This document shows, piece after piece, positions 18,642 through 29,722 of a stretch of 64,000 bases of DNA. The first letter of the stretch is position 1. Every line of letters starts with the position of its first letter. The stretch spans positions 1,302,001-1,366,000 of the forward strand of contig NZ_CP041745.1 of the NCBI RefSeq assembly GCF_007556815.1. Direction: 5' to 3'. Source of the stretch: Paraburkholderia megapolitana. GTDB taxonomy: Bacteria > Pseudomonadota > Gammaproteobacteria > Burkholderiales > Burkholderiaceae. The notes beneath the pieces were generated by a model. It worked only from the letters and a program-made list of their open reading frames with translations. It was not told where the DNA came from and searched no databases. The translations under genes were made by a program, and so were the position numbers.

Positions 18642-20294
<1,653 letters not shown>

Positions 20295-20460
20295 GCGGGC
20301 CGGCCGGTTGCGCGGTCTGTTGACGCGCCGCTTGCGCGGCGCCCGTCATCCGAACGTCACCCGGCCGTGTTAAAGCCACGCTAAGAGAAGGCGAGCGCGT
20401 ATGCGTGCGTAGTTGCGTAGCCTCGCCGGACTGGATGGATCGCCCCAAGGAGAACGTGTC

Positions 20461-21897
20461 ATGTTGCAGAAGACTTACCCGTACTACCTCGCGAACGAGC
20501 CGGTCGCGGCGAACACCGATCTCGAAGTCACCGACAAGTTCAGCGGCGAAGTGGCCACGCGCGTCGCGCTCGCCGATGCGGCCACGATCGACAAGGCGAT
20601 CGCCGCCGCGGTCGACGCCATGCCTGCGCTGCGTGCTTACCCGCCGTTCAAACGGCAGGCCGTGCTCGAACATTGTGTGAAGCGCTTTCGCGAGCGTTAC
20701 GATGAACTGGCGATGGCGCTGTGCATCGAAGCCGGCAAGCCGATCAACGATTCGCGTGGCGAAGTCACTCGGTTGATCGATACGTTCAAGATCGCGGCGG
20801 AAGAGTCGGTGCGTATCAATGGCGAAATCGTCAACCTCGAAATCTCGCCGCGCGCGAAGGGCTACCACGCGTATGTGAAGCGCGTGCCGATCGGGCCGTG
20901 CTCGTTCATCTCGCCGTTCAACTTTCCGCTCAATCTTGCTGCGCACAAGGTCGCGCCCGCGCTGGCGGCCGGTGTGCCGTTCGTGCTGAAGCCGGCGAGT
21001 CGCACGCCGGTCGGCGCGTTGATCATCGGCGAGATTCTGGCCGAGACCGATCTGCCGAAGGGCGCATTTTCGGTGCTGCCCGCGCATCGCGACGGCGCCG
21101 ATCTGTTCACCACCGACGAACGCTTCAAGCTGCTGTCGTTCACAGGCTCGCCGGCGGTGGGCTGGGATCTGAAGAAGAAGGCCGGCAAGAAGAAGGTGAT
21201 CCTCGAACTGGGCGGTAACGCGGCGGCGATCGTCGACGGCGATCAGGGCGGCAAGCTCGATTACGTGGTCGACCGGCTTGCGTTCGGTGCGTTCTACCAG
21301 TCGGGCCAGAGCTGTATCGGCGTGCAACGCATCCTCGTGCATGCGTCGATCTACGACGCGCTGCGCGAGAAGCTGATCGCCAAAACGAAATCGCTGAAGA
21401 TGGGCGATCCGAAGGACGAAAAGACTTTCGTCGGGCCGATGATCTCCGAATCGGAGTCGAAGCGTCTGGCCGGCTGGATGGACAGCGCGGTGCAGGCGGG
21501 TGCGAAGATCGTCGCGGGCGGCACTGTGGATGGTGCGATGTTCGAGGCGACGCTGCTCGAAGGCGTGGGGCGCGATACCGACCTGTATCGCAAGGAAGCG
21601 TTCGGACCGGTTGCGATCCTCGAGCGCTTCGACGACTTTGCCGCTGCGCTCGCCACCGTCAACAACAGCGACTTCGGCCTGCAGGCCGGCGTGTTCACCG
21701 ATTCGCTGGCACATGCGCACCAGGCATGGGACGAGCTCGAAGTGGGCGGCGTCGTGATCAACGATGTGCCGTCGTTCCGTGTCGACAACATGCCGTATGG
21801 CGGCGTGAAGGATTCGGGCCTGGGCCGCGAGGGCATACGTTATGCAATCGAGGACATGACGGAGCTGCGTCTGATGGTGATGCGGGAAACCTGGTAG
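20461..21897 (+). CDS. NAD(P)-dependent aldehyde dehydrogenase
   Basis: 478 residues, normal for the ALDH superfamily. The N-terminal cofactor region has ISPFNFPLNLAAHKVAPALA; general-base Glu lies in LELGGNA near residue 250; the nucleophile Cys is in QSGQSCIGVQ near 284; EAFGPVA and the C-terminal PYGGVKDSGLGREG complete the family. A strong AAGGAG lies 8 bases before the ATG. It probably forms an operon with the preceding ThDP enzyme. The lactaldehyde/phosphonoacetaldehyde-type subgroup is likely, but the substrate is not fixed by sequence. Confidence 0.93.
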   Translation: MLQKTYPYYLANEPVAANTDLEVTDKFSGEVATRVALADAATIDKAIAAAVDAMPALRAYPPFKRQAVLEHCVKRFRERYDELAMALCIEAGKPINDSRGEVTRLIDTFKIAAEESVRINGEIVNLEISPRAKGYHAYVKRVPIGPCSFISPFNFPLNLAAHKVAPALAAGVPFVLKPASRTPVGALIIGEILAETDLPKGAFSVLPAHRDGADLFTTDERFKLLSFTGSPAVGWDLKKKAGKKKVILELGGNAAAIVDGDQGGKLDYVVDRLAFGAFYQSGQSCIGVQRILVHASIYDALREKLIAKTKSLKMGDPKDEKTFVGPMISESESKRLAGWMDSAVQAGAKIVAGGTVDGAMFEATLLEGVGRDTDLYRKEAFGPVAILERFDDFAAALATVNNSDFGLQAGVFTDSLAHAHQAWDELEVGGVVINDVPSFRVDNMPYGGVKDSGLGREGIRYAIEDMTELRLMVMRETW

Positions 21898-22360
21898 GGC
21901 TTGTGTAGGGTAGCCCCGTCCGGTACGGCGGGACCTCGTGCCGTGCTGGAGGACTGGTGGCTGGGTGGGCCAACTGGCTGCGGGTGGCTGCAGCCCCGGG
22001 GCTGCGCCCTCCCGGGGGCATGCGGGAGTACCTGTCCGGGCCTACCCGCCTGGGGCCATCCGGCCGAGGCTACCGCCCGGGGCGGCCCGCAGCCCATGTC
22101 ATGAGTGTTTACGCTGGGGTGCTACAATACCGGCCTTTCCGGCGGGTGTTTCCGCCGGCCGGGGTCGGTCGATCGTTTTGCCCGCAGTATTCGTACTTGT
22201 CCGCGCGACTCGCGCAGCAGTCTCGACCCGGCCCAGGCGGCGCGTATGGCGCGTGCAGGGTTCTTTTTGCACACCGGGCTCCGCCTTCATCATTGCCCTC
22301 CGCGGTCTTCCGGCCGCAGCCGCACGCCACGCGCCGCGCGCATTTTTAGCGAAAGCCACC
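21898..22360. other. 463-base gap: GC-rich structured leader upstream of the RNA helicase
   Basis: No convincing gene. It contains several self-complementary stretches: the 16-base perfect palindrome at 21990-22005, CTCCCG/CGGGAG around 22009-22026, and CCGGCGG/CCGCCGG just after 22138. A possible -10 (TACAAT at 22123-22128) would give a leader of roughly 230 bases for the helicase. The first part probably also holds the 3' end of the aldehyde dehydrogenase transcript. Confidence 0.5.
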
Positions 22361-23833
22361 ATGTCCGACACAGCAGTCACGCCCAGCAACGCGACTTTCG
22401 ACCAGTTCGGTCTATCGCCCGACATCCTGAAAGCGATCGCGGAGCAGGGCTACACGACACCCACGCCGATCCAGGCGCAGGCGATTCCCGTCGTGCTGTC
22501 CGGCCGTGACGTGATGGGCGCCGCCCAGACCGGCACCGGCAAGACCGCGAGCTTCTCGCTGCCGATCATCCAGCGGCTGCTGCCGCTTGCCAGCACCAGC
22601 GCCTCGCCGGCGCGACATCCGGTGCGCGCACTGATCCTTACGCCAACCCGCGAACTCGCCGACCAGGTGGCGGCCAACGTGCAGGCGTACGCGAAGCACA
22701 CGCCGCTGCGCAGCGCGGTGGTGTTTGGCGGGGTGGACATGAACCCGCAATCCGCGGAACTGCGGCGCGGTGTGGAAGTGCTGATCGCAACGCCGGGCCG
22801 GTTGCTCGATCACGTTCAGCAGAAGACCGCGAATCTCGGTCAGGTGCAGATGCTCGTGCTCGACGAAGCGGACCGCATGCTCGACATGGGCTTCCTGCCC
22901 GATCTGCAACGCATCCTGAACCTGCTGCCGAAGGAGCGCCAGACGCTGCTATTTTCCGCAACGTTCTCGGGCGAAATCAAGAAGCTCGCGGCGACTTATC
23001 TGCGCAACCCGCAGACCATCGAAGTCGCGCGCAGCAACTCGACTGCGACCAACGTCACGCAGACCGTCTATGAAGTGCCGGAAGGCGACAAGACCGGCGC
23101 GGTCGTCCAACTGATCCGCGAACGCAGCCTGAAACAGGTGCTGGTGTTCTGCAACAGCAAGATCGGCGCGAGCCGGCTGGCCCGTTCGCTCGAAAAGAGC
23201 GGCGTGGTGGCGACCGCGATTCACGGCGACCGGACCCAGAACGAACGGATGCAGGCGCTCGAAGCATTCAAGCGCGGCGAGATCGAAGCGCTGGTGGCCA
23301 CCGACGTGGCCGCGCGCGGACTCGATATCGTCGAGTTGCCGACGGTGATCAACTTCGACTTGCCGTTCAACGCGGAAGATTATGTGCACCGTATCGGCCG
23401 CACGGGGCGCGCGGGTGCGTCGGGGGATGCGCTGTCGCTGTGCAGCCCGAACGAGCGCAAGCAACTGGCCGATATCGAGAAGCTGATCAAGCGGCCGCTC
23501 GACGTTGGGCATCTAACCGTTGATGTGCCTGTGCGGCATCACGAAGAACGTAGCCCACGACGCGAAGGTCGCGATGGACGTGACGGGCGCGATGAGCGGC
23601 CGGCTCGTCGGCGCTCGGGTGGTCCGTCGTTCGATCGTCCGCATGGCTCGCACCGTCAGCAACCGATCGACGATTTCTTCCTCAAGCCGTACGAGCCGTC
23701 GCCGTCGGCTCACAAGTCCGACGAAGCGGCAGCGGCCGATGCGGCGTCGGCGCAGCAGCAGAAGGGCGCGACCAAGCAGCCGCTCGCGGCACTGCTCGGC
23801 GGTTTTGGTATGCCGCGTAAGTCGTCTTCTTAA
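22361..23833 (+). CDS. rhlE: DEAD-box ATP-dependent RNA helicase, RhlE type
   Basis: 490 residues. Q-motif FDQFGLSPDILKAI with TPTPIQAQAIP; motif I AQTGTGKTA; Ia PTRELA; II DEAD (VLDEADRMLDMGF) near 168; III FSATF; and in the second RecA domain ATDVAARGLD and HRIGRTGRAG. The last ~110 residues are a basic, Arg/Asp-rich low-complexity tail with REGRDGRDGRDERP, then PLAALLGGFGM. It unwinds structured RNA in ribosome assembly or decay, and such genes are often cold-induced. The open frame continues 141 codons upstream of the true ATG, but that part lacks conserved sequence and is the GC-rich leader. Confidence 0.92.
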   Translation: MSDTAVTPSNATFDQFGLSPDILKAIAEQGYTTPTPIQAQAIPVVLSGRDVMGAAQTGTGKTASFSLPIIQRLLPLASTSASPARHPVRALILTPTRELADQVAANVQAYAKHTPLRSAVVFGGVDMNPQSAELRRGVEVLIATPGRLLDHVQQKTANLGQVQMLVLDEADRMLDMGFLPDLQRILNLLPKERQTLLFSATFSGEIKKLAATYLRNPQTIEVARSNSTATNVTQTVYEVPEGDKTGAVVQLIRERSLKQVLVFCNSKIGASRLARSLEKSGVVATAIHGDRTQNERMQALEAFKRGEIEALVATDVAARGLDIVELPTVINFDLPFNAEDYVHRIGRTGRAGASGDALSLCSPNERKQLADIEKLIKRPLDVGHLTVDVPVRHHEERSPRREGRDGRDGRDERPARRRSGGPSFDRPHGSHRQQPIDDFFLKPYEPSPSAHKSDEAAAADAASAQQQKGATKQPLAALLGGFGMPRKSSS

Positions 23834-23859
23834 TTTTCGGTGTTCAGGCGCGGGCGAAC

Positions 23860-24771
23860 TTACTCCCCGCGTGTTCCCGCGAGACTTGCCACGCGACGCG
23901 CCCATGCGGTCGTCGCAGCGCCGTAGAAGGCCGCGAGCGATGCGGCCGGCCCTCCCTCCAGTACCAGCCCCAGATAGTCCGCCGCGTCATGCAGCGCGGC
24001 TAGCGGCTGCGCGCTGTCGAGCGCCTGCGCGCCCGTCTGCTTGCTGAGTTTTTCGCCTTCGACGGTGGTGACGACCGGCACGTGCAAGTAAGCGGGCGTG
24101 GATAGGCCGAGACAGCGCTGCAGGTAGATCTGCCGCGCCGTCGAATCGAGCAGATCCGCGCCGCGCACCACGTGCGTGATCCCCGCATCGGCGTCGTCGA
24201 CGACGACCGCCAGTTGATACGCCCATTGATCGTCGGCTCGCCGCAGCACGAAGTCGCCGACCTCGGTGGCGAGGTTCTGCGTTTGCGGACCCTGCCAGCG
24301 GTCCTCGAATTCGATCACGGCTGTGTCGCCGTCCGGCACACGCAGACGCCACGCGCGCGCAGGTTTGCCGTGCAGGCCGCTGCGGCAGGTGCCCGGGTAG
24401 GCGAGCGTCGTATGGCGCGCGTGCGCATGCAGCAGCGAGTCCGCAATTTCTTTGCGCGTGCAGCCGCAGGGATAGACGAAGCCCGCGGCTTTGAGCCGGT
24501 CGAATGCGTTTGCGTAATGGGTGCCGCGCGCGCTTTGCCAGACCGGCGGTTCGTCGGTCTGCATGCCGAAACGGGCGAGCGTCGCGAGTATGTCTTCGGC
24601 GGCGCCGGGCACCGTGCGCGGCGCATCGACGTCTTCGATCCGCACGAGCCACGCGCCGCCATGGGCACGTGCGTCCAGCCAGCTTGCGAGCGCGCTGACA
24701 AGCGAGCCGAAGTGCAGCGGTCCGGTCGGTGAGGGGGCGAAGCGTCCGCGGTAGGGGGATGGGGCGTTCAT
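23860..24771 (-). CDS. gluQ: Glutamyl-Q tRNA(Asp) synthetase
   Basis: 303 residues, a truncated glutamyl-tRNA synthetase lacking the anticodon-binding domain. It attaches glutamate to queuosine at position 34 of tRNA-Asp. Class I signature [14 protein letters not shown] (HIGH-like HFGS), a zinc site formed by CGCTRKEI and the Cys of YPGTC, and the KMSKS-like KLSKQTGA near residue 240 are all visible. The [16 protein letters not shown] is chosen over a 90-codon upstream extension that overlaps GC-rich non-coding sequence. It lies downstream of trhO on the same strand, another tRNA-modification gene. Confidence 0.94.
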   Translation of the reverse strand: MNAPSPYRGRFAPSPTGPLHFGSLVSALASWLDARAHGGAWLVRIEDVDAPRTVPGAAEDILATLARFGMQTDEPPVWQSARGTHYANAFDRLKAAGFVYPCGCTRKEIADSLLHAHARHTTLAYPGTCRSGLHGKPARAWRLRVPDGDTAVIEFEDRWQGPQTQNLATEVGDFVLRRADDQWAYQLAVVVDDADAGITHVVRGADLLDSTARQIYLQRCLGLSTPAYLHVPVVTTVEGEKLSKQTGAQALDSAQPLAALHDAADYLGLVLEGGPAASLAAFYGAATTAWARRVASLAGTRGE

Positions 24772-24931
24772 GGCAGCGATACGGGCAGGCGCAGGTGCGG
24801 TCTGGCGTGTGTTGTGCCGCAGGTCGCGAATGCAATCGTAGTCGTATTCGCCATCGCGCTTACGGTCACAGAAGCGCGCGCAACTAGAGACGTGACCGTA
24901 GCCATAGCGTCCCGAGCGCGAACCCCGTCCA

Positions 24932-25795
24932 TTACGCGGCGTGCGCCGCGTCCCGTTGCGGATGACAGGCGGGACAAGTCTTGCCCGGCACGTAAAGCGG
25001 CGAGCGCTGCGCGTCAGGACTGACGACCGCGCGGCAACCAAAGCACTGCGCAGTGGCCGTCGGTTTGAGCTCCGGGTTCAGCGCGGTCCGGTAATCGAAG
25101 ACGAAGCACTCACCGTGATAGTGCGCGCCGCCCACTTCCTCGAAATACTTCAGGATGCCGCCTTCGAGCTGGTACACGTTCTCGATGCCGACTTCCTTCA
25201 TATGGATCGCCGCTTTCTCGCAGCGAATCCCGCCGGTGCAGAACGACACGACCGTCTTGCCTTCGAGGTCGGCACGATGCGCTTCGATTACCCCCGGGAA
25301 CTCGCTGAACTTGCTGATCCGGTAGTCGAGTGCGTCGTCGAACGTGCCGACGTCGACCTCGAACGCATTGCGTGTGTCGAGCATCACGACCGGGCGGCCC
25401 GCATCGTCGTGGCCGCGATCGAGCCACGCCTTCAGCGTTGGTGCATCGACCGAGGGCGCGCGGCCGAGTTCGGGCCGGATCGCCGGCTTTTTCATCGTGA
25501 TGATTTCGCGCTTGAGCTTGACGAGCATGCGCCTAAACGGCTGCTTCTCGGACAGGCTTTCCTTGAACTGCAGCGTCGTGAATTTGCCTTCGAACAGCGG
25601 ATCGTGACGCAGGTAGTCGATAAATCCGCTCGCTGCGTCCGGCTCGCCCGCGACGAACAGATTGATGCCTTCAGGCGCGAGCAGGATGGTGCCGCGCAGG
25701 CCGAGCGCCTCACAACGTTCGGTGACGAGCGGGCGCCAGGTGGCGGTCGCGTCGAGGGTCACGAAATGATAGGCGGAGAGATTGACGATACTCAT
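24932..25795 (-). CDS. trhO: tRNA uridine(34) hydroxylase (rhodanese-like)
   Basis: 287 residues, full length for TrhO/YceA. It makes 5-hydroxyuridine at the tRNA wobble position using O2. The N-terminal acylphosphatase-like domain (about 1-95) is followed by a rhodanese domain with active-site Cys in [12 protein letters not shown] near residue 180 and a Cys-rich C-terminus ([19 protein letters not shown]) of the extended family form. It is divergent from dnaE and upstream of gluQ. The family role is established; nothing unusual is seen. Confidence 0.94.
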   Translation of the reverse strand: MSIVNLSAYHFVTLDATATWRPLVTERCEALGLRGTILLAPEGINLFVAGEPDAASGFIDYLRHDPLFEGKFTTLQFKESLSEKQPFRRMLVKLKREIITMKKPAIRPELGRAPSVDAPTLKAWLDRGHDDAGRPVVMLDTRNAFEVDVGTFDDALDYRISKFSEFPGVIEAHRADLEGKTVVSFCTGGIRCEKAAIHMKEVGIENVYQLEGGILKYFEEVGGAHYHGECFVFDYRTALNPELKPTATAQCFGCRAVVSPDAQRSPLYVPGKTCPACHPQRDAAHAA

Positions 25796-26076
25796 GATGA
25801 TTCAGCGGTAAGGCGGCCGGGCGGACCGTACAGGCAGGGTGGCAGGCATCTACAAGGATGCGCTGCGTGCTCGCGGATGGCGCCGGCAGAATGGGCGAAA
25901 ACCGTATTATCGCTCAACCGGCGCGGCGGCCTTCGCTGGCCGAATGGCATAAGACCCGCAGTGCAGCCCCGGGGAGTCCCGCGGGGCGGCCGTACGCGGT
26001 CCATGCCCTCGGCCGGATGGCGAATCCGGCATGTCTTGATGCGAAGGTTCGTCGGTGCAGTTGTACAATGACGCCC

Positions 26077-29000
26077 ATGTCAGATCCTCGCTTCGTTCAT
26101 CTCCGCGTTCACTCCGAATTCTCGATTGCCGATGGCATCGTGCGCCTCGACGACATCGTCGCGGCGGCGGCCAAAGACGGTCAGGGCGCGCTCGCGCTCA
26201 CCGATCTCGGCAACGCATTCGGCCTCGTCCGTTTCTACCAGGAAGCACGTGGCAAAGGCGTCAAGCCGATTGCCGGCTGCGATGTCTGGATCACCAATCC
26301 CGACGACCGCGACAAACCCTCGCGCCTCTTGCTGCTGGTGAAAAACCAGCGCGGCTATCTGAATCTGTGCGAGCTGCTGACCAAGGCGTGGCTCACCAAT
26401 CAATACCGCGGTCGCGCGGAAGTCGAAGCGGGCTGGCTCGAGTCGGGCATGGGCGAAGGCTTGCTCGCCCTGTCGGGCGCGCAGTACGGCGACGTCGGCC
26501 TCGCGTTCGCGGCCGGCAATACGGAAGCGGCGAAGCGCAACGCGCAGCATTGGGCGAAGGTGTTCGCGGGCGGCTTCTATATCGAACTGCAGCGCTGCGG
26601 GCAACCGGGCAGCGAGGCGTACGTGCAGCAGGCCGTGGCGCTTGCGGTGGCGCTGAAGCTGCCGGTGGTCGCCACGCATCCGCTGCAGTACATGACCTCC
26701 GACGACTTCACCGCGCACGAAGCGCGCGTCTGTATTTCGGAAGGCGACATGCTGGCGAACCCACGTCGCCAGAGGCGCTTCACAACCGAACAGTATTTCC
26801 GCAGCCAGGACGACATGACGGCGCTGTTCGCCGATCTGCCGTCGGCGCTGGCCAACACCGTCGAAATCGCGAAGCGCTGCAATCTCACGCTCGAACTCGG
26901 CAAGCCGAAGCTGCCGCTGTTCCCGACGCCCGACGGCATGTCGCTCGACGATTACCTCGTGCAACTGTCGAAGGACGGTCTCGAAACGCGTCTGCAGCAA
27001 CTGTTTCCCGACGCAGCCGAGCGCGAGCAGAAACGCGACACGTATTACAAGCGGCTCGATTTCGAGTGCGGCACGATCATCAAGATGGGCTTCCCCGGCT
27101 ACTTCCTGATCGTCGCGGACTTTATCAACTGGGCGAAGAACAACGGCGTGCCGGTCGGCCCGGGTCGTGGCTCGGGTGCGGGGTCGCTGGTTGCGTATGC
27201 GCTCGGCGTGACCGACCTCGATCCGCTGCGCTACAACCTGCTGTTCGAGCGCTTCCTGAATCCGGAGCGGGTATCGATGCCCGACTTCGACATCGACTTC
27301 TGCCAGCACGGCCGCGATCGCGTGATCCAGTACGTGAAGGAAAAGTACGGTGCGGACGCGGTATCGCAGATCGCGACGTTCGGCACGATGGCTGCGAAGG
27401 CGGCGGTGCGCGACGTCGGCCGCGTGCTCGATCTCGGCTACAACTTCACCGACGGCATTGCCAAGCTGATCCCGTTCAAGCCGGGCAAGCACGTTACGAT
27501 CGCCGACGCGATGAAGGAAGAGCCGCTGCTGCAGGAGCGCTTCGACAACGAAGACGAAGTGCGCCAGCTGCTGGAACTCGCGCAGCGCGTTGAAGGGATC
27601 ACGCGGAACGTCGGCATGCACGCGGGCGGCGTGCTGATCGCGCCTGGAAAGCTGACCGATTTCTGTCCGCTGTACACGCAGGGCGACGAAGGCGGCGTCG
27701 TGAGCCAGTACGACAAGGACGACGTCGAAGCGGTTGGGCTCGTCAAGTTCGACTTCTTGGGCCTGACCACGCTGACCATTCTCGACTGGGCCGAACGGTA
27801 TATCCGCAGGCTCGATCCGTCGAAGGCCGACTGGTCGCTCGCCCAGGTGCCGCTCGACGACCCCGCGTCGTTCTCGATCCTCAAGAAGGCCAACACGGTT
27901 GCGGTGTTCCAGCTGGAAAGTCGCGGCATGCAAGGCATGCTGAAGGACGCGCAGCCTGACCGCTTCGAGGACATCATCGCGCTGGTGGCGTTGTACCGGC
28001 CAGGTCCGATGGATCTGATCCCGAGTTTCTGCGCCCGTAAGCATGGCCGCGAAGTGGTCGACTATCCGGATCCGCGCGTCGAAACTGTTCTGAAAGAGAC
28101 CTACGGCATCATGGTCTACCAGGAGCAGGTGATGCAGATGGCGCAGATCATCGGCGGTTACTCGCTCGGTGGCGCCGACTTGCTGCGTCGTGCGATGGGC
28201 AAGAAGAAGCCCGAGGAAATGGCCAAGCATCGCGAGCTGTTCCGCGAAGGGGCCGCGACGAACGGGCTGACCGGCGAGAAAGCCGACGAGATCTTCGACT
28301 TGATGGAGAAGTTCGCGGGCTACGGCTTCAACAAGTCGCACGCGGCCGCGTATGCCCTGCTCGCGTATCACACCGCATGGCTGAAGGCGCACCATCCGGC
28401 GGAATTCATGGCGGCCAACATGTCGCTCGCCATGGACGACACCGACAAGGTCAAAATCCTGTTCGAGGATTGCCGGACCAACGGGATGGCAGTGCTGCCG
28501 CCCGATATCAACCAGTCGGCCTATCGCTTCGAGCCGGTTGCGGAACCTGGCGGCAAGCGCTCGAAAACCATACGCTACGGTCTCGGCGCCGTGAAGGGCA
28601 GCGGTCAGAGCGCGATCGAAGAAATCCTGCGGGCACGCGAAGACGGGCCGTTCATCGACCTGTTCGATTTCTGCAATCGCATCGACCGGCGCATCGTCAA
28701 CCGTCGCACGGTGGAAGCGCTGATCCGTGCGGGCGCGTTCGACACGCTGCACGACAATCGCGCGCAGTTGATCGCCTCGGTGTCGCTCGCGATGGAAGCC
28801 GCCGACCAGGCCAGCGCCAACGCGATGCAGGCGGGTCTGTTCGATATGGGCGATGCGCCGTCGCAAGGTCACGAGCTCATCGACGAGCCCGCATGGCCCG
28901 AGAAGCGCAAGCTCCAGGAAGAGAAGGGTGCGCTCGGCTTCTACTTGTCGGGCCATCTGTTCGATGCGTACCGGGAAGAAGTGCGCCGCTTCGTGCGGCT

Positions 29001-29664
29001 GAAGTTGAGCGAGCTGAAAGAAGGCCGCGAGAAGCTGGTAGCCGGTGTGATCGCGTCCCTGCGCACGCAGATGACCCAGCGCGGCAAGATGCTGATCGCG
29101 CTGCTCGACGATGGCACTGGCCAGTGCGAGGTCACCGTCTTCAACGAACAGTTCGAGGCGAACAAGCAACTCTTCAAGGAAGACGAGCTGCTCGTCGTCC
29201 AGGGGCAGGCGCGCAACGACGCGTTCACGGGCGGCATCCGTTTCACCGTCGATACCGTGATGGATCTAGAACGCGCGCGCAGTCGTTATGCGCGGGCTGT
29301 GAAGGTGCAGATGAACGGCAATGCCGATGCGGGTGCCTTGCGCCGCGTGCTCGAAGCGTATTGCGCAGGTCCCGACCAGGTGCTTGCCGCGCCCGCGCCG
29401 TCCGCATCGCGCGGCGGCGGAAACGGCAATGGCCGTAGCGGCGGTTACGGTGGAGGGGGAGGCTACGGCGGCAACGACGGCGGTGGCCGGCAGCGCGCGC
29501 CCGTGCAGATACCTGGCGGCCTCGCGGTGCAGATCGTTTATCGCAGCGAACACGCGGAAGGCGAAGTCCGCCTTGGCGATGCGTGGCGCGTCAAACCCAC
29601 CGACGAACTGCTGAGCGCATTGCGCGGAGAGTTTGCCGGCAGCTCGATCGAAATCGTGTACTGA
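26077..29664 (+). CDS. dnaE: DNA polymerase III subunit alpha
   Basis: 1195 residues. The PHP domain (about 1-270) begins FVHLRVHSEFSIADG. The polymerase C-family palm carries the catalytic pair in MPDFDIDF near 402-408. Tandem helix-hairpin-helix and beta-binding regions follow, with an OB fold near 980-1080 (GVIASLRTQMTQRGKMLIAL). A Gly/Asn-rich insertion (about 1107-1144) lies before the C-terminal domain and is absent from E. coli DnaE. It is the replicative polymerase. An ATG three codons earlier (26068) is also possible. TACAAT ends 7 bases before the chosen start, but no -35 at good spacing is evident. Confidence 0.96.
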   Translation: MSDPRFVHLRVHSEFSIADGIVRLDDIVAAAAKDGQGALALTDLGNAFGLVRFYQEARGKGVKPIAGCDVWITNPDDRDKPSRLLLLVKNQRGYLNLCELLTKAWLTNQYRGRAEVEAGWLESGMGEGLLALSGAQYGDVGLAFAAGNTEAAKRNAQHWAKVFAGGFYIELQRCGQPGSEAYVQQAVALAVALKLPVVATHPLQYMTSDDFTAHEARVCISEGDMLANPRRQRRFTTEQYFRSQDDMTALFADLPSALANTVEIAKRCNLTLELGKPKLPLFPTPDGMSLDDYLVQLSKDGLETRLQQLFPDAAEREQKRDTYYKRLDFECGTIIKMGFPGYFLIVADFINWAKNNGVPVGPGRGSGAGSLVAYALGVTDLDPLRYNLLFERFLNPERVSMPDFDIDFCQHGRDRVIQYVKEKYGADAVSQIATFGTMAAKAAVRDVGRVLDLGYNFTDGIAKLIPFKPGKHVTIADAMKEEPLLQERFDNEDEVRQLLELAQRVEGITRNVGMHAGGVLIAPGKLTDFCPLYTQGDEGGVVSQYDKDDVEAVGLVKFDFLGLTTLTILDWAERYIRRLDPSKADWSLAQVPLDDPASFSILKKANTVAVFQLESRGMQGMLKDAQPDRFEDIIALVALYRPGPMDLIPSFCARKHGREVVDYPDPRVETVLKETYGIMVYQEQVMQMAQIIGGYSLGGADLLRRAMGKKKPEEMAKHRELFREGAATNGLTGEKADEIFDLMEKFAGYGFNKSHAAAYALLAYHTAWLKAHHPAEFMAANMSLAMDDTDKVKILFEDCRTNGMAVLPPDINQSAYRFEPVAEPGGKRSKTIRYGLGAVKGSGQSAIEEILRAREDGPFIDLFDFCNRIDRRIVNRRTVEALIRAGAFDTLHDNRAQLIASVSLAMEAADQASANAMQAGLFDMGDAPSQGHELIDEPAWPEKRKLQEEKGALGFYLSGHLFDAYREEVRRFVRLKLSELKEGREKLVAGVIASLRTQMTQRGKMLIALLDDGTGQCEVTVFNEQFEANKQLFKEDELLVVQGQARNDAFTGGIRFTVDTVMDLERARSRYARAVKVQMNGNADAGALRRVLEAYCAGPDQVLAAPAPSASRGGGNGNGRSGGYGGGGGYGGNDGGGRQRAPVQIPGGLAVQIVYRSEHAEGEVRLGDAWRVKPTDELLSALRGEFAGSSIEIVY

Positions 29665-29672
29665 CGCCAGTG

Positions 29673-29706
29673 CCCGGTGCTTCGCATGACTTGCGCCGGG
29701 TGTTTT
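29673..29706 (+). terminator. Possible terminator after dnaE
   Basis: CCCGGTGC and GCGCCGGG pair (one G-U) around a 12-base loop, followed by TGTTTTCG. The next gene starts 17 bases later, so readthrough is possible. Confidence 0.45.
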
Positions 29707-29722
29707 CGTCTCCTGGAAACCC

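Noticed and set aside
21990..22005. 16-base palindrome as a terminator for the aldehyde dehydrogenase
   Set aside because: No T-run follows; kept only as part of the structured leader.
26036..26076. Leaderless dnaE transcript, with TACAAT ending just upstream of the ATG
   Set aside because: The only -35-like TTGATG is about 22 bases from the hexamer, too far; left as a weak possibility.
26080..29169. Very long open frame (over 1000 codons) on the minus strand opposite dnaE
   Set aside because: Arises from GC-rich codon bias of dnaE in the matching antisense frame; translated sequence has no family features and no ribosome-binding site.
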